In this document: in pieces, positions 1 through 4,912 of the stretch
How positions within the stretch are numbered: the first letter of the stretch is position 1
Layout of the letters: each line of letters starts with the position of its first letter
Assembly: GCA_944389715.1 (NCBI GenBank)
Contig: CALXNI010000119.1
Coordinates: 1-9,999, forward strand
DNA length: 9,999 nt
Source: an uncultured Clostridia bacterium
GTDB lineage: Bacteria > Bacillota > Clostridia > TANB77 > CAG-508
Direction: 5' to 3'
Notes under the pieces: model-generated
Seen by the model: only the letters and a program-made list of their open reading frames with translations
The model's database searches: none
What the model was told of the DNA's origin: nothing
Translations under genes and position numbers: made by a program

Positions 1-31
1 TAGAGATTAGAGATTAGAGGTTGGAGATTAG

Positions 32-170
32 AAATTAATTGCAAACGTTGTAGGGGCGGGGTTCCACACCCGCCCGCAAACAGCAAATTAATTGCAAACG
101 TTGTAGGGGTCGCCGCCCACGGCGACCTGCATATCAATATTTAAGGGTCGCCCAGGGGTGCGACCCCTAC
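32..170. repeat. Tandem GC-rich palindromic repeats of the GTAGGGG family
   Basis: A perfect 25-bp direct repeat at 32-56 and 85-109 ends in GTAGGGG, and each copy runs into a GC-rich hairpin. The hairpins are 54-60 with 69-75 (7 bp), 108-115 with 120-127 (8 bp) and 145-151 with 160-166 (7 bp). The second unit is also bounded by an 11-bp perfect inverted repeat, 103-113 against 160-170. These islands stand out in otherwise AT-rich DNA, and related copies occur at 4243-4267, 9413-9442 and 9949-9975. Bases 1-31 hold a decayed 7-base repeat of the TAGAGAT type. No coding potential is evident. It resembles a miniature non-autonomous interspersed repeat, but no transposase is present to confirm this. 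Confidence 0.8.
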
Positions 171-221
171 AGATTTAAAATCAATTTAATCACACAAATT
201 ACAATTTATAGAGGAGAAATT

Positions 222-467
222 ATGGATTACAGGAATTACAAATTTGAACAATTATGGAAAGATTTAAATGATGGATACCAAATTTATTACACATACATGG
301 GTATAAGATATTTATTAAGTAAACTTACTAAAAATTGTTATTCAAAAGAAATTGTTAACTTTAATGGGAAGGGTCCACATCCTAAAACTCAAATAATTAC
401 ATTAAAAAGTGTAATGGAATTACATCCATTTATGGAAGAAATTGAATATAAAATAGAAATGAAATAA
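222..467 (+). CDS. Small hypothetical protein upstream of dtd (81 aa)
   Basis: I do not recognise this protein. It is an 81-residue, soluble-looking protein rich in Tyr, Lys and Asn, with no signal peptide, membrane segment or cysteine pair. The region around residues 48-58 (GKGPHPKTQII) may be a loop. The start is supported by a strong SD, GAGGAG at 211-216, five bases before ATG. It ends 14 bases before dtd, whose own SD (471-474) lies just after the stop, so the two genes are probably co-transcribed. I see no clear promoter between the repeats at 32-170 and this gene. A role in tRNA quality control would be guesswork. The good SD and clean frame suggest a real gene. Confidence 0.65.
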   Translation: MDYRNYKFEQLWKDLNDGYQIYYTYMGIRYLLSKLTKNCYSKEIVNFNGKGPHPKTQIITLKSVMELHPFMEEIEYKIEMK

Positions 468-481
468 AAAGGAGACCAACT

Positions 482-919
482 ATGAAATTAGTAATTCAGA
501 GAGTATCCAAAGCAGAGGTAGAAGTAGATAACAAAATAGTAGGAAAAATTGATAAAGGCTTTTTAGTTTTATTTGGTGCAGGTAAAGATGATACAAAGCA
601 GCAAGCTGACTTCCTTGCCGAAAAATTATGCAATTTAAGAGTGTTTAAGGACGAAAATGATAAAATGAACTTGTCTATTAAAGATATTGATGGAGAACTT
701 TTAATAGTTTCCCAATTTACCTTATATGCTGATTGCAGAAAGGGAAATAGACCAAGCTTTGTAAATGCAGCTTCGCCAAATATTGCAAATGAACTTTATG
801 AGTATTTTATGGATAGATGTAAAAAACATGTAAAAAATGTCCAAAAAGGTATATTTGGTGCACGTATGAAAGTTAGTTTATTAAATGACGGACCAGTTAC
901 TATAATATTAGAAAAATAA
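482..919 (+). CDS. dtd: D-aminoacyl-tRNA deacylase (Dtd)
   Basis: Dtd hydrolyses D-amino acids (and glycine mischarged on tRNA-Ala) from tRNAs in the cytoplasm, protecting translation from wrong or D-chirality residues. The 145-residue length is normal for the family. The N-terminus MKLVIQRVSKAEVEV is typical. The two signature motifs are present: SQFTLYAD at residues 77-84 (usually SQFTLYGD) and NDGPVT at 135-140, which carries the Gly-cisPro pair (Gly137-Pro138) that gives chiral selectivity. The start is fixed by GGAG at 471-474, seven bases before ATG. It follows the small gene at 222-467 closely. A CGGA string at 889-892 is read here as GAC GGA, so it does not place CGG in frame and needs no frame change. 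Identification is secure. Confidence 0.97.
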   Translation: MKLVIQRVSKAEVEVDNKIVGKIDKGFLVLFGAGKDDTKQQADFLAEKLCNLRVFKDENDKMNLSIKDIDGELLIVSQFTLYADCRKGNRPSFVNAASPNIANELYEYFMDRCKKHVKNVQKGIFGARMKVSLLNDGPVTIILEK

Positions 920-941
920 TTACAAAAATATGCTGAAAGTA

Positions 942-970
942 TTGACTTTAGTATGTTTTGCTAATATAAT
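942..970 (+). promoter_or_regulatory. SigA-type promoter of sigH
   Basis: The -35 box TTGACT (942-947) and the perfect -10 box TATAAT (965-970) are separated by exactly 17 bases, 40 bases before the sigH start. It lies in the dtd-sigH gap, so sigH appears to be transcribed independently of dtd by the vegetative sigma factor. Confidence 0.85.
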
Positions 971-1009
971 ACAAACAAAATTAGATTAAAGCGGAGGCTT
1001 AAAGGGAAT

Positions 1010-1654
1010 ATGGCAAACAGCAAACAAGCTTATTCAATGAATGATGACTTAAATACAAAAACAGATACTGAACTTATAATTTCTGCAAAAGAGGGAAACG
1101 AAGAAGCATTAGAGTATTTATTAGATAAATATAAAGACCTTGTAAACATGAAAGTAAGTAAATACTTTATTATAGGAGCAGAAAAAGAAGATATTATTCA
1201 AGAAGGAATGATAGGTTTATATAAAGCTGTAAAAAATTTTGAAGTAGACAAACAAAATTCTTTTAAATCATTTGCTAATTTATGTATAGAAAGACAACTT
1301 ATAACAGCAATAAAAACGTCAAACAGGCAAAAACATATACCATTAAATTCTTCATTATCATTAAATACTTCTGTGTACGACAATGATGATGATGTATCAC
1401 TTATGGAAATTTTTAATTCAAATACAGCTGAAGATCCTTTAGATACAATAACAAAAAAAGAATATTACAAGATAGTAGGTAATAAAATAGACAAAAGTTT
1501 AAGTGACTTCGAAAAACAAGTACTAAGTAGGTTTGCTGCAGGAGATAGTTATGTAAAAATTGCAGAAAAGTTAGATGCACCTGTTAAATCAATAGATAAT
1601 GCGATACAAAGGATTAGAAAAAAAGCAAGTAAAAATATAATAAACGAAGATTAA
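1010..1654 (+). CDS. sigH: RNA polymerase sigma factor SigH (sigma-70 family, sporulation/stationary phase)
   Basis: This alternative sigma factor directs RNA polymerase to transition-state and early sporulation promoters in Firmicutes. Its 214 residues resemble the B. subtilis protein, which as I recall is about 218. Region 2 spans roughly residues 36-108 and includes GAEKEDIIQEGMIGLYKAV (57-75) and RQKHIPLNS (106-114). A helix-turn-helix of region 4 occupies about 166-205, with SYVKIAEKLDAPVKSIDNA (180-198). The acidic stretch DNDDD (124-128) lies in the linker. Upstream are GGAGG (993-997) at 12 bases and AAGGGA (1002-1006) at only three, so start spacing is not ideal. The internal ATG at 1037 has no better SD. 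The gene has its own promoter at 942-970. Identification rests on the core motifs; whether the host actually sporulates is not shown. Confidence 0.93.
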   Translation: MANSKQAYSMNDDLNTKTDTELIISAKEGNEEALEYLLDKYKDLVNMKVSKYFIIGAEKEDIIQEGMIGLYKAVKNFEVDKQNSFKSFANLCIERQLITAIKTSNRQKHIPLNSSLSLNTSVYDNDDDVSLMEIFNSNTAEDPLDTITKKEYYKIVGNKIDKSLSDFEKQVLSRFAAGDSYVKIAEKLDAPVKSIDNAIQRIRKKASKNIINED

Positions 1655-1658
1655 AAAA

Positions 1659-1710
1659 GGGACTGTTCTGAATTCATTTTACAAGAATGGAATTATAGGG
1701 ACTGTCCCCT
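1659..1710. repeat. GGGACTGT repeat element after sigH
   Basis: Two GGGACTGT copies (1659-1666 and 1698-1705) flank an imperfect inverted repeat, roughly GAATTCATT at 1670-1678 against AATGGAATT at 1687-1695. The second copy forms the short palindrome GGGACTGTCCC. The element lies between the sigH stop and tRNA-Thr. GGGAC/GTCCC-ended hairpins of this type are common interspersed repeats in Clostridia, some of them associated with Y1-type (REP-associated) transposases. No such gene is in the window. It lacks a T-tract, so a terminator role is doubtful. Confidence 0.6.
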
Positions 1711-1768
1711 AAAAATGCAAAGTCAAATCTGATTTTATAAAAAAATTAATAAATAATTGATATTAAAT

Positions 1769-1844
1769 GCTTCTATAGCTCAGTAGGTAGAGCACTTGCG
1801 TGGTAAGCAAGAGGTCGCCGGTTCAATTCCGGCTGGAAGCTCCA
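1769..1844 (+). tRNA. tRNA-Thr (anticodon GGT)
   Basis: All 76 bases fold as a cloverleaf. The acceptor stem is GCTTCTA with TGGAAGC (one G-U pair), the D stem GCTC with GAGC, the anticodon stem CTTGC with GCAAG, and the T stem GCCGG with CCGGC around TTCAATT. The seven-base anticodon loop GTGGTAA puts GGT at positions 34-36, which reads the threonine codons ACC and ACT. The discriminator base is T and CCA is encoded (1842-1844). The gene sits alone between sigH and ychF. I see no convincing promoter of its own. Confidence 0.95.
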
Positions 1845-1887
1845 TTAATAAAATATAATTTACATTTATAAAATAGAGGAGTAGAAT

Positions 1888-2980
1888 ATGAAAATAGGAA
1901 TTGTAGGCTTGCCAAATGTAGGGAAAAGCACAATGTTTAATAGCATAACAAATGCGGGTGCAGAATGTGCAAATTATCCTTTTTGTACAATAGAACCTAA
2001 TGTAGGGGTAGTACCTGTGCCAGATGAAAGATTAGAAGTTCTAACTAAAATGTATAATGCCCAGAAAACAACACATGCTGTTGTAGAATTTGTTGATATA
2101 GCAGGTCTTGTAAAAGGGGCAAGTAAAGGAGAAGGATTAGGAAATAAATTTTTATCACATATTAGAGAAGTAGATGCAATAGCACAAGTTGTAAGATGCT
2201 TTGAAGATCCTAATATTGTACATGTAGATGGGAGTATTAATCCATTAAGAGATATAGAAACTATAAATTTGGAATTGATTTTTGCAGATATAGAAACAGT
2301 GGAAAAGAGACTAGATAAAGCAAAAAAGATGTTAAAAGCAGATAAAAAATATCAGATAGAAATAGACATGTTAGAAAAAATAAAAAAACATCTAGAAGAT
2401 GAAAAACCGGTCAGAGTATTAGAATTTAATGATGAAGAAAAAGAGTTATTAAAGGAAATGATGCTTCTTACTGCAAAACCTATTTTATATATATGTAATG
2501 TATCAGAAAAACAGTTAGCAGATATAGATAACGATGAAAATGTAAAAAGAGTAAAAGAATATGCTGCTTCAGAAAAAAGTATAGCAATTCCACTTTGTGC
2601 AAAAATTGAAGAAGAATTAACTGGATTGAACGAAGCTGATAAAAAAGAGATGTTAGAAGCTCTTGGATTAAAAGAATCTGGACTAGATAAAGTAATAAAA
2701 GAAAGTTATTCGTTATTAGGTTTAATGTCATTTTTAACAGCAGGTGAACCAGAAGTAAGAGCATGGACCATAAAAAAGGGAACAAAGGCTCCTTACGCAG
2801 CAGGAAAAATACATTCAGATATACAAAGAGGATTTATAAAAGCAGAGATTGTATCTTATGATGATTTAATTAAAGCAGGTTCAATGGTTAAAGCAAGAGA
2901 AAAAGGTTTGGTAAGATCAGAAGGTAAAGAATATATCATGCAAGAGCGGAGATATAGTATTATTTAAATTTAATGTATAA
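1888..2980 (+). CDS. ychF: Ribosome-binding ATPase YchF (OBG family), completed through a +1 frame change at 2947
   Basis: YchF is an Obg-related P-loop ATPase that binds ribosomes and is implicated in stress and redox responses. The P-loop GLPNVGKST is at residues 7-15, the G3 motif DIAG at 70-73 and the specificity motif NVSE at 204-207 (NxxE, as in ATP-preferring YchF, rather than NKxD). A helical arm lies near 125-190 and a TGS domain from about 277 to the end. SD GAGGAG (1876-1881) sits six bases before ATG. Read without a shift, the protein ends abnormally as QERRYSII (359 residues, stop 2965-2967). Skipping C2947 at the in-frame CGG gives QE followed by GDIVLFKFNV and a stop at 2978-2980. 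That is the standard YchF ending and a 363-residue length. Gene identity is secure; the frame change is inferred from this family-matching tail. Confidence 0.93.
2947..2950 (+). other. Putative +1 frameshift / CGGA four-base decoding site in ychF
   Basis: Codon 354 in the starting frame is CGG (GAG CGG AGA). Omitting its C gives GAG GGA GAT and restores the conserved YchF tail, with GGA as the glycine of the usual Q-D-G-D motif. There is no SD-like stimulator at close distance and no slippery run. The preceding codon GAG could not re-pair well one base later (AGC). Confidence 0.75.
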
Positions 2981-2996
2981 AATTTGTAAAAAAGTA

Positions 2997-3025
2997 TTGC
3001 AATATTTTAAAATTTGTAGTATAAA
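2997..3025 (+). promoter_or_regulatory. SigA-type promoter of the IPNTG surface-protein gene
   Basis: The -35 box TTGCAA (2997-3002) and the -10 box TATAAA (3020-3025) are 17 bases apart. The promoter starts only 17 bases after the frame-shifted ychF stop and drives the gene at 3077, giving a leader of about 45 bases. Confidence 0.65.
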
Positions 3026-3076
3026 TATAAAAGAATTAATTATAATAATATTGAATAAAAAAAGAGGAGAGAGAAA

Positions 3077-3466
3077 ATGTCAAAAATAAAAACAAAAGAA
3101 TTAATAATATGTTTAATATCTATAATATTTTTAATACTAACAATAGTAACAGATGTATTTGCCTCAGGAGTAGATACTTTACCACAAGGTAATAACACTA
3201 ATAATACTAATAATACATTTGAAACTATTCCATCAATAGATAATAATACTAATAATACAACAAATAATTTAAATAATACTAACAATACAACAAACAATTT
3301 AAATAATACAAATTCTAATAGGAACAATAATACTAATTCAAACCGAAACAATACAACTACAATTCCAAACACAGGTGTTGATTATTCAGTAGTATTTATT
3401 ATAGCTATATGTGGAATATCTGCAATTTATGCATATAAAAAAATAAGAGATTACAATAATTTATAA
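3077..3466 (+). CDS. Small Asn/Thr-rich secreted protein with C-terminal IPNTG sortase signal
   Basis: A 129-residue predicted cell-wall protein. It has a signal peptide (basic MSKIKTK, hydrophobic core about 9-25, likely cleavage after A-S near 29-30), then a low-complexity stalk of mainly Asn and Thr (39-95). The C-terminal sorting signal is IPNTG (96-100), a hydrophobic helix (about 104-120) and the basic tail KKIRDYNNL. The stalk holds two exact copies of NNTNNTTNNL (56-65 and 66-75) and two of NNTNSNR, encoded by 30-base and 21-base DNA near-repeats. SD GAGGAG (3064-3069) is seven bases before ATG. It has its own promoter and converges on a sortase gene, the likely enzyme for IPNTG. After processing only about 70 residues of stalk with no folded domain would remain, so it may be a spacer, decoy or glycosylated surface peptide; this is inference. 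Confidence 0.85.
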   Translation: MSKIKTKELIICLISIIFLILTIVTDVFASGVDTLPQGNNTNNTNNTFETIPSIDNNTNNTTNNLNNTNNTTNNLNNTNSNRNNNTNSNRNNTTTIPNTGVDYSVVFIIAICGISAIYAYKKIRDYNNL

Positions 3467-3481
3467 AATATAAAAGTAATA

Positions 3482-3510
3482 AATAAAGGCTATTCTAAAT
3501 AGCCTTTATT
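3482..3510. terminator. Bidirectional intrinsic terminator between the surface protein and the sortase
   Basis: A perfect 12-bp stem (3482-3493 with 3499-3510) closes a five-base loop (TCTAA). It is followed by T-rich DNA on both strands, so it can stop transcripts of both convergent genes. The sortase stop codon (3506-3508) lies within the stem. Confidence 0.9.
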
Positions 3511-4132
3511 CTTTTGCTTTAATTATTAATCTATTGCCATTAAAATTATTACAAGTTATTAATGTTATCTCTCTAATTCCATTTGTGTCTTGAGAAGTAC
3601 AAGAAGTATCGTTTTTGTTAGTTTCATATTTTGAATAAACATAGTATCTAACTAGAGAATTTGTAGAATCATATATATTAATCATATCTCCAATTTCAAG
3701 TTTATAAAGGTTACTAAAAAAGCGGTTATCATCATAATTGTGTGCAGCTATACAAAGATTACCTATTTCATTAGGATATGGACCATAAAATCTGCAAGCA
3801 GAAATTTTTAAAAGCTCATCATTTATTTCTGATAAAATAGGATAATTTATATTTATCTTCGGAATTTCAATAATGCCTGTCACAAAATAATTGTTGTTCT
3901 GATTTAATTCTACAATAGTATAATCTTGATTTTTAGAATAAAGACGTTCTAAATTAAAACTATTTATAAGAACTTCTGAAAGAGATTCTTTGTTGGCTCT
4001 AGCGTTATAAAAATATAATAAATAAATAGTAAATAAGATAATTAGTATTATTGATATAAATAACTGAAATTTAAACTTTTTTATATGTTTTTTTCTTTTT
4101 TTTATATTCTCAGTACATAATATTTGATTCAT
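3506..4132 (-). CDS. Sortase (class A/D-like transpeptidase)
   Basis: A 208-residue membrane-anchored sortase. It has a basic N-terminus rich in Lys (11-21), one transmembrane helix (about 22-42) and an extracellular catalytic domain containing GIIEIPKININYPIL (86-100). The catalytic triad is visible: His131 in AAHNY, Cys194 in TLITC (the TLxTC box) and Arg201 in GNRLIIKA. Sortases cleave the T-G bond of LPxTG-like signals and attach the protein to peptidoglycan or a pilin. The convergent neighbour carries IPNTG, making it the obvious substrate. Class is uncertain: the length and TLxTC box fit A, D or E types, and the NPQTN specificity of class B is not suggested. I see no SD before the ATG, and the promoter lies so close that the transcript may be nearly leaderless. 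Confidence 0.93.
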   Translation of the reverse strand: MNQILCTENIKKRKKHIKKFKFQLFISIILIILFTIYLLYFYNARANKESLSEVLINSFNLERLYSKNQDYTIVELNQNNNYFVTGIIEIPKININYPILSEINDELLKISACRFYGPYPNEIGNLCIAAHNYDDNRFFSNLYKLEIGDMINIYDSTNSLVRYYVYSKYETNKNDTSCTSQDTNGIREITLITCNNFNGNRLIIKAKE

Positions 4133-4144
4133 AATATATTATTT

Positions 4145-4173
4145 TATATAAATAAATAATAAATATACATCAA
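4145..4173 (-). promoter_or_regulatory. Candidate promoter of the sortase gene, nearly leaderless
   Basis: On the minus strand, TTGATG (4173-4168) and TATATA (4150-4145) are 17 bases apart. The -10 box ends only 12 bases before the ATG, so the leader would be about five to seven bases, consistent with the absence of an SD. The region is very AT-rich, so a chance match is possible. Confidence 0.45.
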
Positions 4174-4300
4174 TAAAATATATTACAACATTAACATAGA
4201 GTTTGGAATTGAGAATTTGGATTTTGGAATTAATTTTGTTTTGCGGGCGATTAAAAATCGCCCCTACATTTTCTCTACTATTTAAAATTTGGTCTGAACA
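4174..4300. repeat. GTAGGGG-family repeat and degenerate TTTGGAATT words in the sortase-rimP gap
   Basis: The gap between the two divergent genes holds a run of related words (TTTGGAATT/TTTGGATTT, about 4200-4236). A GC-rich palindrome follows, GGGCGATT (4245-4252) with AATCGCCC (4256-4263), ending in CCCCTAC. This is an inverted copy of the GTAGGGG end seen at 53-170. I see no gene here. The rimP promoter begins at 4335. Confidence 0.65.
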
Positions 4301-4334
4301 TTAACCAAAAACACACCATTTTTTTGGAAAAATC

Positions 4335-4363
4335 TTGATTTTTTTGAAAAAGTAGTATATAAT
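4335..4363 (+). promoter_or_regulatory. SigA-type promoter of the rimP-nusA-ylxR-infB operon
   Basis: TTGATT (4335-4340) and a perfect TATAAT (4358-4363) are 17 bases apart. The predicted start of transcription, near 4370, precedes the leader hairpin at 4390-4414. No other clear promoter appears before infB ends. Confidence 0.8.
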
Positions 4364-4389
4364 TATCATGCTAATGAAAAAATAACTAG

Positions 4390-4414
4390 AAGGGTGGGAA
4401 CAAATCCCACTCTT
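4390..4414 (+). promoter_or_regulatory. Leader hairpin upstream of rimP
   Basis: AAGGGTGGGA (4390-4399) pairs with TCCCACTCTT (4405-4414), ten pairs including one G-U, around a five-base loop. A GTGGG/CCCAC hairpin in this position recurs, to my knowledge, in leaders of Firmicute rimP-nusA operons and may act in operon autoregulation. Here it lacks a long T-tract, and the SD AAAGGAA follows nine bases later, so it could affect translation or RNA processing rather than termination. Confidence 0.65.
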
Positions 4415-4439
4415 AACTTTTGAAAGGAATAAATTAAAG

Positions 4440-4894
4440 TTGGCAAATATTGAAGAAAAAATAGAAAATTTAACATTTAATATTATTAAAAATTTGGGTT
4501 ATGATTTATATGATGTAGAATATGTAAAAGAAGGAAAAGACTATTTTTTAAGGATATATATAGAATCAGAAAAACGGAATAGATTTAAATGATTGCGAAA
4601 AAGTCAGTAATGAAATAACAAAAATTTTAGATAAAGAAGATCCAATTAAAGAACAGTACTTTTTAGAAGTATCTTCTACTCGGAATAGAAAAAAACTTAA
4701 GGAAAGATAAACATCTAAAAGCAAATATAGGTAAAGAAATACAAATTAAACTCTTTAGACCAATAAATGAAAAAAAACAACACAAAGGGATATTAAAGGA
4801 TTTTGACAAAAATTATTTAACAATATTCTGTAACGAAGAAATAAAAATTGATAGAAAAAATATTTCACAAATAAAAACAGTATATAATTGGTAA
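4440..4894 (+). CDS. rimP: Ribosome maturation factor RimP, read through two +1 frame changes (4575 and 4681)
   Basis: RimP helps assemble the 30S ribosomal subunit. The gene starts at TTG (4440-4442), ten bases after AAAGGAA (4423-4429). Frame one encodes 45 residues ending in YFLRIYIESEK and would stop at 4590-4592. After skipping C4575 the next frame gives 35 residues, GIDLNDCEKVSNEI through LEVSST, and would stop at 4708-4710. After skipping C4681 the third frame gives 70 residues from GIEKNLRKDKHL to the stop at 4892-4894. The total is 150 residues, normal for RimP, with both family blocks present (G-I-x-L-x-D-C-E and a V-S-S-x-G motif, with Thr replacing the usual Pro). It lies first in the operon, 18 bases before nusA. 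A pseudogene is the alternative, but there is no other decay and both changes have the same CGGA form. Confidence 0.88.
4575..4578 (+). other. Putative +1 frameshift / CGGA decoding site 1 in rimP
   Basis: The starting frame reads AAA CGG AAT. Skipping C4575 gives AAA GGA ATA GAT, encoding the conserved K-G-I-D that precedes LNDCEKVS. Unshifted reading ends five codons after CGG. The 9-mer CGGAATAGA recurs exactly at site 2. Confidence 0.75.
4681..4684 (+). other. Putative +1 frameshift / CGGA decoding site 2 in rimP
   Basis: The frame established after site 1 reads ACT CGG AAT. Skipping C4681 gives ACT GGA ATA GAA, where GGA is the glycine of the conserved S-S-P-G block (here S-S-T-G). Unshifted reading stops at 4708-4710. 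The preceding ACT cannot re-pair one base later (CTC), so simple P-site slippage fits poorly. Confidence 0.75.
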
Positions 4895-4912
4895 AGAAAG
4901 GATGATTAAAAA

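Noticed and set aside
32..170. CRISPR array
   Set aside because: Only two repeat copies, no regular spacers, and the units are palindromic GC-rich islands found elsewhere in the window.
3040..3372. 110-residue minus-strand reading frame opposite the surface protein
   Set aside because: It is the Leu/Val-rich antisense shadow of the Asn/Thr-rich repeats.
4545..4578. prfB-type programmed frameshift with an SD stimulator
   Set aside because: An AAGGA occurs at about 4548-4552, over 20 bases upstream, far from the few-base spacing used by prfB, and there is no equivalent at the other two sites.
2947..4684. Random sequencing or assembly insertions
   Set aside because: The sites are not homopolymer C runs. 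The same base in the same codon context three times, with no other frame errors in about 10 kb, is unlike random error. Only raw reads can exclude it fully.
4440..4894. rimP as a decayed pseudogene
   Set aside because: Both frame changes are the same single C before GGA at an in-frame CGG, the rest is conserved and the length is exact. The SD, leader and operon position are intact. It remains the fallback explanation.
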